Source: Zoroaster sp. YZ-2022 (lineage: Eukaryota; Echinodermata; Asteroidea; Forcipulatida; Zoroasteridae). From it: a DNA stretch of 64,000 nt. Below are positions 20,702-33,135 of this stretch, piece by piece (position 1 is the first letter of the stretch; each line of letters begins with the position of its first letter). The DNA lies in NCBI GenBank assembly GCA_029582265.1, contig CM055828.1, positions 12,311,777-12,375,776 on the forward strand, in the 5' to 3' direction. The notes below the pieces were generated by a model, which ran no database searches, had not been told where the DNA came from, and saw only the letters and a program-made list of their open reading frames with translations. The position numbers and the translations under genes were made by a program.

Positions 20702-20977
20702 AATAATAATAATAATAATGTGTGGACTTATATAGCGCACGTATCCACCAACTGTGTGGTGCTCAAGGCGCATTATATTATTACCCCTGCTCATAAGGCT
20801 CATAAATCATGACTGAAACCATCTCAGCTCCCTGGGTATACCTCAATTGCTGCCATTACAGCGCATATAGGGCTAATCAACCAACACAAGTGTCACGGCC
20901 GGGATTCGAACCCACATTCTGCTGCTAACACCAGAACTTGAGTCCGGTAAGCTAGTCCGCTCGGCCACGACACTCCA
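20702..20977 (-). mobile_element. tRNA-derived SINE inside the Tc1 element
   Basis: Minus-strand copy of the same family: head with A box near 20955-20965 and B box at 20902-20912, then GGGAGCTGAGATGGTTTCAG, then a 3' part GCGCCTTGAGCACC and GTGCGCTATATAAG, ending in (ATT)5-6. The 3' part is longer than in the copy at 16149 and resembles the 3' end of the LINE at 51873-52005. Confidence 0.85.
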
Positions 20978-21273
20978 CGTTATGGGAGAGGTGCCTTATT
21001 CCTAACATGTCAGAGGCTCATTCCTGTGAATTTGATGTGTTTGTGATTCCTAGTCACAAAATTATGGCATTTTTTGGTATGCAGTTTCTTTTGTTGGAGA
21101 GTATATAAGTGTATTGATTACCTACAACAAAATGTGTAAAATAGTTAAATACATAGAATATCTAAGTATTTAACTTGGCAAACCTCATTTCCTTAGAAAC
21201 ATTCAAGATATTGTGTTTAATTCCTCTTGCCTATATGCACATACTCAATATAAAAATGTGTACTTCTACTTAC

Positions 21274-21491
21274 CACTATTGTCTTTACTATTACTTTTTT
21301 ATCCATTTTGGCTGCAAGATGAAGTGGAGATAAACTTCCAAAGTTTTGCAAGTTGATAATAGAAGAATCTTTTGCGAAAAGTAGAAGCAGAATTTCTAAG
21401 CCTCTCTTCTCATCAATACACTCGACTGCCCGATGCATGGCTGTGGAACCATCATGCATGTTAACAGCACAGAGATGATTCACACAAGTAC
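21274..21491 (-). CDS. Ankyrin-repeat host gene, exon 6 of those seen
   Basis: 218 nt; acceptor TTTTTTAAAG before 21491, donor GTG|GTAAGT after 21274. Phase 1 in, phase 0 out. Encodes two ankyrin repeats: MHDGSTAMHRAVE with LEILLLLF, and NFGSLSPLHLAAKMDKK leading into a helix completed by exon 7. The GSTAMHRAVE and SLSPLHLAAK cores fit the ankyrin consensus G-x-TPLH-x-A well. Confidence 0.85.
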
Positions 21492-22895
21492 CTTTAAAAA
21501 AGTGAATAATAGTCTAATAGAGAAGTCAATCTGTGCCATTTCATAAGGAGTTTCCAATCTTTTCTAATTTGGACAAAATGTATTCTTATTGTATTCTTAT
21601 TGTCCTGTCACAGGACATTGTTGGTAGTAAAGTATCACATAAAAGTAGCATAGTCTGTAATAACATGGTGACTGGAATTTTCATATTATTTTTTTGCTTC
21701 CGACAATTGTATAAAACATTTTGTCAAATGACACTGGGTCATCATCTACGCAACCCTGTGTTTCTCCCCCCACGAAAGAATACTTCCATTGCATATTTCC
21801 CCAACTGTCAGGTTTCATCCACTGAGAATTTACACATAATAGCACCCTCTGATGTGGCCCTATCCAGAATGCCCTGCGGCACAACCACCATCCTGGCTTC
21901 CTATTCTCTTGTACACCTTCAAGCCTAACTCTAGAAGGAAGGATAGGTACAGAAGGAACATAAAACATCTTCCTGTGAGGTTTCCAGCACCCAGGGCCGA
22001 CACCTGAACCGAGTGTAGGGATGGAGTCCATCGTTTTTGGGAATTGTGGTTCCATCTAGATTCTCTCGTTCAGGGGGCTGGTAATTGTAGTATCTCTAGG
22101 GCAGCTCCCTGCAGAAACAGACGGTCCCAGGGATATTGTGGTATCCTCGTTATACAAGACCGCCACGTACCTAGTCATGCATTTTTCCCTTGACATTTTT
22201 GTTATAGTATAGCTACTACAACGCATACAAAATCAGCACACAGAGAAACTCGGAATTGACTTAAACAACTTGATTTACACGTGTTCCACTTTATATACAA
22301 CTTTGGTAATCAATGAACTGGAACATCTGTAAAACATACACAATGAGAGCATGCAGCCATACAATTATAAAGTAAGATTTACTATTCTAGGATACGAACA
22401 ATTTTTACTCAAACTATAAAAAGGAATAACAACGAAAACTCAACAACAACTACTGAGTCAAATACCACTTTATTATCACTCAACAGAAGGATGGATGCAA
22501 CAGACTCTGAAAAAAGCATCCTGACACCAAGAGAAAAGAGGAAGCCAAGATGCCGGATGTACCACATGATAGTGTGGGTTGGGCTGCAGAGGGCTTTATT
22601 GTGTAAATTCTTAGCAGATGCAACCTGCCGCTTGGGGAATAATGTAATTGTATTTGCTCTACGGATAAGTTAAGTGAAGTAGACTCTTTGTTTTATACTA
22701 CTGCCAGAACCAAAACAAATATTGTTTAAATTCCAGTCATCATGTAATTTCACGCTCTTTCATACTTCTTAATTACCAATAGTGGGTGGAGTTCCCCTTT
22801 ATGGCTCTTATTGTATGGGATGTGTTTTCTATAGAACTTTTGCAATGACAATCACAAGACCATATTACAGGGCAAACGGCCATACATGAATCAAT
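21492..22895. other. Intron sequence, no gene seen
   Basis: Open frames at 21533-21928 (+), 21681-22055 (-) and 22491-22673 (+) show no known domain, no repeat structure and no splice-site support. Confidence 0.5.
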
Positions 22896-23536
22896 AGGCC
22901 GTATTCATAAAAATAAGTAATTACTTACTAGTAAATGCTATAAGTAAAAGCAACAGCTAGGTAAGTAAAAGGTCTAGTCTAAGCAATTGCTAAAAATCTT
23001 ATTCATAACCATTTGCTAAATGATTACAGTTGTTACTTGCCTCGGCTAGTAAGTTCTCAAGTAGTTGCTATTGTACTACAGTACCATCCACGAGTCTCGG
23101 TATTTGGTGGTATGAAGGTGTTTGCAAGCCATTCCACATTTTCTTTGTCAAACCTAAATAAAGTTCTGTAAGTGGTAGGGTTGACTTCATAACGATTAAG
23201 CCTGATGTTATACACCTTAGGTTGTGGTCTTGGACGTAAAAACATGGCAGAAAATGTGATATGTCTGTATTGGCTAAACAGCAAGCCAAAAATTAGGTGC
23301 TTGTACAATCACTAGTAAATGCTAGTCGAAGGTCATTTTTATGAATACAAATAGAAGTAGGTGCTAATTTCTCTAGCATTTACTTATAAGTAAAAAGCAA
23401 TTACTAATGCTTAAAACTTGTAGCTTTTACTTGAAAGTCATTGCTTATTTCTATGAATACACATTTAAGTAAAAGGTTAGTAAAAGGGGGTTGTTACTTT
23501 AGTAAAAGCAATTACTTATTTTTATGAATACGGCCT
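22896..23536 (-). mobile_element. Harbinger-type MITE with transposase remnant
   Basis: 641 bp with ends AGGCCGTATTCATAAAAATA and its complement, flanked by AAT (22893-22895 and 23537-23539), a 3-bp duplication as in PIF/Harbinger. AGTAA(TTAC) motifs recur near both ends. A minus-strand frame at 23057-23308 has FRFDKENVEWLAN and PPNTETRG, matching the N-terminal region of Harbinger transposases. The catalytic part is missing. Confidence 0.75.
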
Positions 23537-24547
23537 AATGTGTTTGCCTCTGAGCGAGGGCACAATTCAGTTTGTGACAGTTCAGTTCGGTACCGAACCA
23601 TGGGACCAAGGGATTTTTACAAAACTTAAATACCGCGAACGTTTTTCAAAAATAAAATGTTTTTTTGTCACCAGCTATAGTTTCTATGAAACAGTTTTAC
23701 TCACTGTATCATCATTCCTCAGTGACGATTATTAACGCATTTCCAGTAGTCATTAAGAATTCCAATGGATGAATTGTTATTTAAAATGCTATTTTCTAGC
23801 GCCCGTTTAGCTCGCAACATACCTCAATTTGGCACATTCAATGCATTCTAAGATATATATATAGTATACTTCTATTTTCTATTTTCGTAGTTTACAGAGC
23901 GCCTGCAGGTAGGGTATAAGCATGAATTTATGCAACATAATGAATGTGCTGCTATGTAAATAATATCTAATCATGACGTGGGAATGGGAACGTGATCCTA
24001 AACCTGTGCATACTATACACACAGCCATCACTGAGCTCACCGTCGCGTACAGACCCTTCGTAGCACGTGGTGTGTAAGTGTACAATGTACATGTACATAC
24101 ATGTTCATCTACATGTAGTGAGTGCATTTGCGTTTAAAATTCCCTTTCAAAACTGCTTGTTTAGATAAATCCTTGTTTATGAGATAATATTTCTTTGAAT
24201 TTTACAATGCTAGCATATTTGAAAATGATGAAATTTTACCCAGTGGAATACAACTTGTTAATATAAAGCATAAATAACTAGGACTTTTGGAAAGGGATTT
24301 GATGTTTCTTTCATACAAGTTAATAAGCAACAATGGAATAAACAATTATAGTAGTTTTGTATTGCCCTTTGATTATACAGTGAAAAAACATCAGTACAAT
24401 TTTGTATATGGGCAAGTCCTAAGTGCTTTCTAATTTCTTGCGTAAAATCCTTAAAAGGGTGGTTAATGCATTTCCAATGCCAGCAGGTGCAAAGTAGGCG
24501 TGGTTTCTGTTGGATTTACGTCACACTTACCATCAGATAAGTCTTAC
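23537..24547. other. Intron sequence, no gene seen
   Basis: AT-rich; an 18-base block GTAGTTTACAGAGCGCCT near 23886 recurs at about 54151. No coding evidence. Confidence 0.5.
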
Positions 24548-24709
24548 CTTGATATATTCTTGGAAAATTGGTATGTGATAATCCAGGATCTGATATAACA
24601 GGTTCCCTGTTATTTAAACTACCAACACTTGGCCATCCTTTTAAGTCATTTGTACTCAAAGCCCTCCTGCTACACATTCTTTGGTGGTTTGTTTGGTATT
24701 TTGAGGAAT
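24548..24709 (-). CDS. Ankyrin-repeat host gene, exon 5 of those seen
   Basis: 162 nt; acceptor TATTCTATAG before 24709, donor CAAG|GTAAGA after 24548. Phase 1 in and out. Encodes about 54 residues of polar linker (MCSRRALSTNDLKGWPSVG, PVISDPGLSHTNFP) with no repeat; probably disordered linker between the two ankyrin blocks. Confidence 0.75.
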
Positions 24710-25058
24710 CTATAGAATAATAATAATAAAATGGTATAAACAACCAAAACCACAAAGCTACAATGTTTCATATAACGTGAGGCATTATGCAAATTTTAGT
24801 CCCTGTTTTTCTACTGCTATACAGCATACAAATATTGAGTTCCTTCGAGTACAATGTGACGCATAATATATCACAAAGTAAAATGAGTGATATATTCTTA
24901 CCATTACGCAAATGTAAGGTCATCAAACTGTGTTATATAACTCATACTTATAGATCCTTGTTATTTGATGTCCAAAACTGACACAGGTCAGTATACTTTC
25001 TGCACTACAAAGGCGCCATTGTGTATATAAACTGGGATAATCTTTATTACTGTCATGT

Positions 25059-25100
<42 letters not shown>

Positions 25101-25636
25101 TGAACCCGATTGATCGAGGGGTCTTGAAACCAAGACCTCTTGCTTTATATCAATCTGATGTCTAAACTGACCACTGGGATGTATCTGCAAAATATGAAGC
25201 TCATTGTAAGGTTTTTGTTTTTGTTTTGTGTGCCCTTAATTCATATACGTGTATGTTTTATTTATTTATTTATTCAATTTACTTATAACCATTATTATAG
25301 TACATGTAGGTAACCCATCCAGCATAGCTGAACATTTAGGGCCCTCATATATAAAAATACATAAAGATAGAATTAACAAACAATACATACAGCGACAAGA
25401 CTTTAAACAATATACCGCCAAACAAAAACGAAAACACTAAATATTACGTAAAAGAAGTAAAATTTTAAACACTAAAATTGCACAAAAATAAACCTTGAGA
25501 CCCCCAATCGAAAGCCATTTAAACATTGTTATCCGTCGCAACCAACAACACGGGCAGAATAAAAAGGTAATCCATGAAAACAAAAAATACATATTTAAAT
25601 TTTACCTTCTTTCAGATAAGCCCAGAATGAAGAATA
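24710..25636. other. Intron sequence with a 38-base A run
   Basis: 25060-25097 is an uninterrupted A run followed by an imperfect hairpin (GAGGGGTCTTG / CAAGACCTC). No gene. Confidence 0.6.
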
Positions 25637-26937
25637 GGGTCATTCCAAGTCAAATCACACACTTTCCGAGGTCAATCTCACAATTTTTTTTTTTACTTTC
25701 TAGGTTTGTTTGGTTGTATGAGAAAACTCCAGACAACTCATACAGTTGTTGAGGTGTGATTATTTAATTGTCATAAGGTCTTTGAAGGCTTTGCTCTAGA
25801 GACAAAATGTTTTAGGGTACCTGAAACACCACCACATGCTGTTTTCCCACAAGAAGTTGCAAAGAAGTGCCGGTCTGCTGGAACTCAGAAATCAGCAACA
25901 GGGAGGACCTACACCCTTCCCTCAAATTTGCTTGCAACTAATCAAGCATTAGAGGGAGTACTTCAGAACAGAAAAGGCTTACAGTGAACCATGAGTGAAC
26001 TGAATATAATGTAGTGAATATACATTTATGACATGTCCTTGCATGGTCTGCATTTACACTTTTATGATATAATTCTGTGTTTTAAGGTGTTTTGTGTTTA
26101 CCATATTATTCCTCAGGCTACACACTGAGTGATATTGAGAGAAAAATATTTGGAAAATGATGGTACCAAACTTCATCACAGAAAATCCTAAAATCACTCG
26201 GTACAATATAAGTAAAATAATTATTTAAGTACATTTATGTAATTATGGAAGTGTACACACTGTATGAGACCCCCTCTCCCCCCGGCCAAGGTTTGCGCCC
26301 CCACTCCCCTAAGTAAATCATTGTTCCCCTACTCACACTGCTGAACCAACCCCAGTCACACTGCTGAGTGTAGCTGCTCTATACATGAAATGATGCATAG
26401 GCCTACAATGTACATTATGTACAGTATACACGTACACGTAAATATACATGTACATGTACATGTGTGTACTATATGCATACAGCATTGGAGTGCCCTGCAC
26501 ATCTTTAAAAGTACACCCTACCTTACTTCAAAGCCCATTTTTATATTTGGTATACGCAATGAGTATACTTTGGGAATTTGTTTTAACAGAATTTCATGAA
26601 TTTTAATTTTGCAGCCCGTGCAGGGTCAAAGGTCAAAGTACACTTTGCTTGACCACTTGTTTATTTATTTATTTTTATTTTTCCAAATTGCGAAGTGAAT
26701 AATTTGTGATGATAAGAGCTTTCATTTAACATAAAAATCAATTTCGTACGATATTCTTAACCAGAGTTACAGAATTCCAAAGTTGTAGAGGTCAAACGAA
26801 AGGTAAAAAGTTCAACGACCAGTAACTCACAAACCACATGACCAAAAACGCTCAAATTTCAGTTTTGGAGTTTTCTCATAAAAAATATATATGTGAGATT
26901 GACCTCGGAAAGTGTGTGATTTGCCGTGGAATGACCC
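25637..26937. mobile_element. TIR element, GGGTCATTCC family, copy 1
   Basis: 1301 bp with about 45-bp inverted ends (GGGTCATTCCA..., CACACTTTCCGAGGTCAATC), flanked by AATA on both sides (25633-25636 and 26938-26941). No transposase frame. A second member lies at 28330-29042. Confidence 0.75.
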
Positions 26938-26941
26938 AATA

Positions 26942-27696
26942 AGGACTAGAATGATGTATTAAGTATGAAGTTAATATGAAGTTAAAATTGAGAATACCGT
27001 ATTTAAAGGTCACATGACTTTCACTATAGAAGACAAAAGTTACAATTAAAAATACGTATCCTAAATATCAATATATTATCTGTTGTATTTATAAGAACGG
27101 CCATGTATATCTTCATGTAAATCTGTCACTCTTTTATGTTTTTTGAGAATCACATGAAGAAAAACAAAGGATAGATGAAAAAATCTAAACCGTACACACA
27201 TTGTTCCACATACATTTGTAGATGTAAATGGCTCGACAAATCTTCCAAATGTAGGATATAATGATTGTGAAGAGTCATGAGTTGTGTATACACTAGTAAT
27301 ATTTCAGTGGCACAGTCTTTACCGTAGGATAAGGAGCAGTTTAGGGCGTGGCCAATGGCAACAAAGAACTGTGCCAAAGGCAAGGTCCTTTATGACCCAT
27401 AATTTGTTTTTAAAAAGCCAAATTCAAGTTTTGGAGACACACGTAAACACTTTTAAATATGGGAAACAATCAACTGTTTCTGTGATAGTCACGCATCGCC
27501 TAAATGGAACAAACGCCCTGATTTGAAAAAGTCATGTCTTTATCAGATGTTAATAAAATTTGAAGGGAAGAGTCCATGGTAGATTGCTTGTGCACACGTG
27601 CACATGTAAACGTCAAGTCATTCGTACCTTGGTTCAAATTACGCAGGAAAGCAAACTTATCACCGACCTTTCAGCTTGATCAAGTCCACACATTAC
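26942..27696. other. Intron sequence, no gene seen
   Basis: No coding frame with domain or splice support. Confidence 0.5.
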
Positions 27697-27810
27697 CTGA
27701 ATTATTGTCATCAATCGAATCATCGAATGATTCTGAATCATAGCTACGGCACATCGCAGAATTACGTCTTGCTGAGTGTCTACTTCCAAGGTCCACAGAG
27801 GAGGAAAAAC
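27697..27810 (-). CDS. Ankyrin-repeat host gene, exon 4 of those seen
   Basis: 114 nt; acceptor CCTTTTCAAG before 27810, donor TTCAG|GTAATG after 27697. Phase 1 in and out. Encodes an Arg/Ser stretch (SRHSARRNSAMCRSYD) followed by an acidic run (SESFDDSIDDNNS), a likely disordered, phosphorylatable linker. Confidence 0.7.
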
Positions 27811-28329
27811 CTTGAAAAGGACGTTAATAGAGAAAGTATGTTGAACATTCCCACTGCTGAAAACTTAAAGAGAACAGTCAGTCATAAAATGTGTTTGCGT
27901 GGCACAATGTGTTGGCAAACCTTGAGATGCACTTGTTCTATATTTCAAAACAAAAGCTTGAATGCGTTAAAACTTGTAGTTTGCAAATAGCGCCACCAGG
28001 CGTTTAACATATTGACCTGGATTATTATTATCCAGGTCAAAGTTCATCTTTGCCAGTTGAAAAGTTAGCTGTCAAGATCACGCTCACTGCGAAATGACAG
28101 AAGTAACCCAACTGATAAAGTCTCTTAGGGAAATTATCCATGAGAATTAACCGTTTAGAGTCAAGTCAAAAGTGGTTTTCCAGTTGAAAGTTGTTCTTTT
28201 TACTATACCTATGGCCTGTTATACGATTGATGTTGGCAGAGGAGTGACTGGGAAAGAATAAGGCAATTGAAAATTACAATTAAAAATGTTCAAAGTTTAA
28301 ATGTTCATTATATGTGGTTGTTGGCAATA

Positions 28330-29042
28330 GGGTCATTCCGTGCCCATTTAAATAAATACCCATTTCAAAATAATTTATTTTACCACGAAAGACTGAATTT
28401 TCTTATAGACATAGCCTAGATAAATGTTTCCAGATAAAAAAAAAAGTCAAATCCTTGAGTAATGCCCACATTCCCAAAAATCCAGTAGAATGAAGGGGCT
28501 TTTGTTTTGGACGTTTTCACTGCTGGACCCATATTCCCACCCCTGCTAAACACCCAGTGAAGGAATGATTGGTCTTTCCTTGCTTGGGGGAACCATTATG
28601 TACCTAGGCATTACGCATGTATAATATTAAAGCAATCTGACATTTCACGTGGGCACAAGAGGGCCAAAAAATGACAAAAAGTCCCTCACGCCAGTACAAA
28701 TGTAGGTTTTTAAGGACCTGTAACATAAAAAGTAAATGTTGTATACCACCTTTGACAATAGATTCTGATAATTTAGGTGCCAGTCATCATAAATATCAAT
28801 TTTCAGGGGAATATCTTTTCCGGATTGTGAGATATAGGCTTCTGAAATTGCCCAAAACTCACCGACCCAGTATAGGGGTTGAACAAGGGGGCGGGGCTAA
28901 ACTGTACAGGGGTTCATATCTTAAAAACGATAAGGATTTGGGAGCCAACATTTTTGTAAGTGTTCATTACATCCCCCAAAAATATCAACAAAATCTGAGA
29001 CGGTCACTGTCAACCCTCAGGTGAGTTGGTGTGGAATGACCC
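28330..29042. mobile_element. TIR element, GGGTCATTCC family, copy 2
   Basis: 713 bp, ends GGGTCATTCC and GGAATGACCC, flanked by AATA at 28326-28329 and 29043-29046, as in copy 1. Non-coding. A short CATCA microsatellite (about 29070-29097) follows it. Confidence 0.65.
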
Positions 29043-29680
29043 AATAACGTAGTTTTACAAAAACTATGTGCATCACATCACATCACATCACATCACCACA
29101 TTGCATTGCTGTGTTCGAATCTGCTCAAAGACTTCCAACACAGATTGTCTCAGAAGTGTAGCTAGGATTTATTCTGAGGTAAGGGGGGGGGGGCGCCAAG
29201 CACTTTGAGTGTGTTCCCTCAATGTTTATTTAACCAAAATTTACCTTCACGCTTTATGATTTTCATACATTAGCAAATATATATATATTTTATTGTAGGG
29301 GTTGTGGGCGTATGAGCGTCCTTAGCTACTTTTAAATGGGGTGGAATATGAGATTGCCTAGCATAACTTAGTTTGTGGCACCAGAAAATCATGAATTCTA
29401 CACGCTCTGTAAGTCTTCTTTGTAATCTGGGAAAATCATTTAGAAGATGATTAATGTTTTCACCATAATACAAATGTTATACAAGTTAACAATTAAAAGG
29501 AAACATTTACTGATGTACGTTCAAGCTCATGATGAAAATTATTTAGCTTTGAGAACATGTATAATGTCTTCACCATAATACGAATGTTATACAAGTTATC
29601 AATAATTAGGAGACAGTTACAGTTTAAGTGCATAATGAAAATGGACCGACAAAAAACAAGAGCTATAGTTTTTATCCTAC

Positions 29681-29892
29681 CTTTTAGCCTGGATAAATGT
29701 GTGTCATATTCAATACATGGAACCATGTCTGATCCAATATCTAGATCACTTAAGTCGGTCATTGATGTTTCCAAATCAGTACAATCTTCCTCAACAGTTT
29801 CCAAGACCATATTTTTGGTATTACATCCAGGATGGGATTCATCAAATGCACCAGAATCAACAAAGCTGTCCCTCTTCCTCCTTTGCTCTAAC
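29681..29892 (-). CDS. Ankyrin-repeat host gene, exon 3 of those seen
   Basis: 212 nt; acceptor ATGTATAG before 29892, donor AAAAG|GTAGGA after 29681. Phase 2 in, phase 1 out. Encodes a basic start (LEQRRKRDSF), then DSGAFDESH and a long acidic Ser/Thr-rich tract (LETVEEDCTDLETSMTDLSD). Linker region, probably disordered. The DSG followed by Ser resembles a relaxed phosphodegron, which is only a suggestion. Confidence 0.75.
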
Positions 29893-30869
29893 CTATACAT
29901 CGTAATGGAAAATAAAGTAATTACCAACACTATATCTATCGTGACAAATAAACTATACGGTTGTCTCATTAATATGAGGTTGGTAATAATGAGATTCTGG
30001 ATTGGACGAGATTTTCTCTTGATCCCGAACAATCTGTGCATTTTCCATGTGTCAAAATGTGGTTTAGACGAGGTTGAAATTGCCAGATTCCATTATCTGT
30101 TGTTTCATCTTGCTGAATGTGCTAATCTGGTGCTGTAATCCAGCATTGTCAGTCCCCATTGTCAGGCTTTTAAGTACTGGTAACTAAGCCTCACATTGTT
30201 GTGCAAGTACAGGTGATCTTAGCAAATATATTGTTTGTGACAACACGTACATGTACACGTAGGATTTGATTCTTTCCACGTTCGCTGTGGTTCCCATACA
30301 ACGTAGTTAACTTAAATCGTAAAATAACTTAGGTCAATTTAATTAAAGTACATGCATTTTAGTAAAGTAAGACGAGGGCTGGGCCAAAGATTGGCTTAGT
30401 CCTTATTTGGTAAAGATTATTGCTGTACATTAATAAATTGCACATATCCCCGCACACCTTAAGAAAACAAAAATTAGTTAAATTTTTCCTCCAATGACGA
30501 AAAAACAGTGTTTTACAAACACACAAAGGGGAACGTAAATTTAATGGATTTGTTTGTGGCATAAAAGAAGCCAATATTTGTGTATATGGTTAAACTGACG
30601 GGGTTGTGGAATACATGTGGCTACGAATTTTTTTTGTTTCGTCTATGTGAGATTAGGCTCGAATACAAAGTTTAATTTATAGGTCAATTACATTGATTGA
30701 GTGCCCGAGGTTTATCTGCGTTGTCGTTTTGGTTGATGATGTGTGGAAATGACCGGTGTTGAGGAAACTCAGGTGCTGGACGATTCAATTTCAGTTTGAT
30801 AATTGTTTCTTTTAGAAAGATTAACGATCCCACTCCCATCCTAACTTGCACTTATAACCGGCTGTTAAA
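29893..30869. other. Intron sequence, no gene seen
   Basis: No recognisable element or exon. Confidence 0.5.
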
Positions 30870-31680
30870 ATGGAACAGAGTGCTAGTAGCGAACATGTAA
30901 TATTAAGACAGTCAATCAGAGCTTTAGAGGCTGAGATTGATGAAGCTTAGGGTTGGTCAAGACTCCCATGAGGCTTTCCCTTATACACGTACAGTCCTCC
31001 ACCACATCACCTATAGCAGACTGTTTCAGAGACTAAGAATAATTCCCCTACGACTTTGGCTGATGGTGATAAGAATGAACAACAAAATAGTTCTAATCAT
31101 TATGCTGAACTAAGCAAAAAGTTGGATGGTCTGGTCAAGATGCTAAAGGATGAAGAAGTTTATGCCAAATAAAGAAATAATTTGCTGGACGTGCAAACAA
31201 AAAGGACACGTGCAGGCAAACTGTCCATATCGTAATAGCACTAACAATGCACTTAACCAATAAACCAGAACAAGCTAAGGCTACTAACACTTGTGGTTTG
31301 CCAAGTTCGGAGAACTAAGTTCGGCGAGAATGGGGTTGAACCGAGAGTAGTTGATAAGACCCAAAATTTTAGTTGACAGTCAGTGTTTGTTCAAGGTCGA
31401 GTGTATGGTCATGATATGACACAAGCTGGTATTCTTGGGTCTGATCTTTCTAGAAAAATACAAAACCACACTTGATTTTCAAAAGATGTAAATGAGATTC
31501 AGTTATTTAAAGAAAGTATTCGGCCCATGTGTTGTCGAGTTAGTATAGCAGAAACGACCACAGTTCCTACTTGGTCTGAAGTACATGATTGGCGACATGT
31601 ATTTTTAAGAGTATAGTTTAAGGAAGGCGAAGTACAATTGGAATTGAATATGATATTACTGTTTAGAAAGGCATTTTAAT
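30870..31680 (+). pseudogene. LTR-retroelement gag-pol remnant
   Basis: ATG at 30870 opens a broken gag-like frame. A textbook CCHC zinc knuckle (C-x2-C-x4-H-x4-C: CWTCKQKGHVQANC) lies at 31183-31224. Further on, around 31430-31490, FLGLIFLEKYKTTLDFQKM resembles the end of a retroelement protease with the usual LG-x-DFL box (Asp replaced). Many stops and frame changes. Probably Ty3/gypsy. No LTR was recognised beside it, and it does not obviously match the solo LTR at 7336. Confidence 0.6.
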
Positions 31681-31828
31681 ATTCCGAATTTTAAAGACTG
31701 ATTATTGATCTATCATAAGGTGGTTAATATGTAAGTATGGCAATGGTCTCTTTTTTGAGCCAACGTTTCTGATGTTGCGATGCCAGAGGGCGCTACACTT
31801 TGAAGATGTGAGGGCGATGGCCACTTAC

Positions 31829-32397
31829 TATGGTGGCCCTGAAGGGACATCGCATTCGCGAATATTTGCGCAAATATTCGCGATGTCGTGAATTTTTTCG
31901 TGATTTTTTTCGCAAATATTTGCGTGAATTTGTTTGCATACCTTTGCAGTGAGTCATATCTGTACGCGGACAATATTCTTTAACAATCTAGGGAGTAGTC
32001 AGGCCCCTTTATGTATCATTATTTTTTATGATTGCGTGAGTATAGGGAACTTGACGGCACCAAACAATCTACCAAGTAGCAACGAGACCAAGATCCACGA
32101 GAATAAAGGGGCCTGACTATTGTCCTCCCTACTCCCTAGACTGTTAAAGAATATTGTCCGCGTACAGATATGACTCACTGCAAAGGTATGCGACAAGGTA
32201 CGCAATAAAATTCACGACATCGCAAATATTTGCGCAAATATTCGCGGAAAAATTCACGACATCGCAAATATTTCCGCAAATATTCGCGACAAAATTCACA
32301 ACATCGCAAATGTTTGTGCAAATATTCGCGAAAAATTTCACATCGCAAATATTTGCGCAAATATTCGCGAATGTGATGTCCCTTCAGGGCCACCATA
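31829..32397. mobile_element. Foldback DNA element, 6-bp target duplication
   Basis: 569 bp; ends TATGGTGGCCCTGAAGGGAC and complement, flanked by ACTTAC (31823-31828 and 32398-32403). The arms share GAATATTGTCCGCGTACAG and long stretches beyond; the right arm has several extra tandem units of ATTCACGACATCGCAAATAT. Non-coding. Confidence 0.85.
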
Positions 32398-32403
32398 ACT
32401 TAC

Positions 32404-33135
32404 TAATATTATGCACTGGATGCATGTGTGCACCACCACGCGATCGACTGTACCGGCAATCGAGTGACAGCCGTTTGACACACAGCGATTGCTGAACATT
32501 TGAGGGGGTGGTAAATTGTGGATATCGTGGTATCACTATGTATATTGACTTTCACATTTGACTCTGGAAGAGTTGAGATATACTTTTTTACCTTCTAGAA
32601 TTCGAAACAAGGTTTTTCAGAAGTTTTGAGAATTTATTGACTTTAGTACTTTTGTCTTAATAGTGACATTCTTTAATAATTTTGTCTGTGTGACATTTGG
32701 AATTTTGTGTGAACTATTAACTAAAAAGTAAAATATTAATTAGAACTGAATGGAGATGGAATTGGAGGGAGGTTAATTTTTTTATGAATAAAATAATTGG
32801 AAATTAAGAAAGTTTGAATGGGTGCATTAATTATCGTGATTTTGAATACTTTTAGTAACCCGGCTGTTTAGTTCTGACACAAAGAAAAGGTATAGATCTT
32901 TTGGTATTTCTTAATTCCTGTACATAGGAAATAAAAATAACAACCCCCAAGTAAAAGGATGCTACATGCACCCAACTGCTTCCTGTGCTTTTGTTCTGCC
33001 CTCGGAACACCAAGGACGCACATCACTGTTGGCAACAAAGGACCAGTGGACAACACTACCACTGCTTAAACGCCAACAACCGTACTGCTAACTGGCCTGC
33101 ACAAACCACAACCAATACACAAACCACAATGTCTA
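32404..33135. other. Intron sequence, no gene seen
   Basis: Nothing recognisable. Confidence 0.5.

Larger units (their letters stand above)
19321..21103 (-). mobile_element. Tc1/mariner DNA transposon
   Basis: Terminal inverted repeats TACTCTCCAACAAAAGAA (left) and the exact complement (right), with TA at both junctions. It holds a broken DD34E transposase on the minus strand and a SINE inserted between the transposase start and the right end. Confidence 0.9.

Noticed and set aside
21681..22055. 124-codon minus-strand frame in an intron
   Set aside because: No domain, no splice borders, composition like surrounding non-coding DNA.
29557..30138. 193-codon plus-strand frame
   Set aside because: Antisense to host exon 3 and its flanking introns; the minus strand has matching splice sites and phase, the plus strand has neither.
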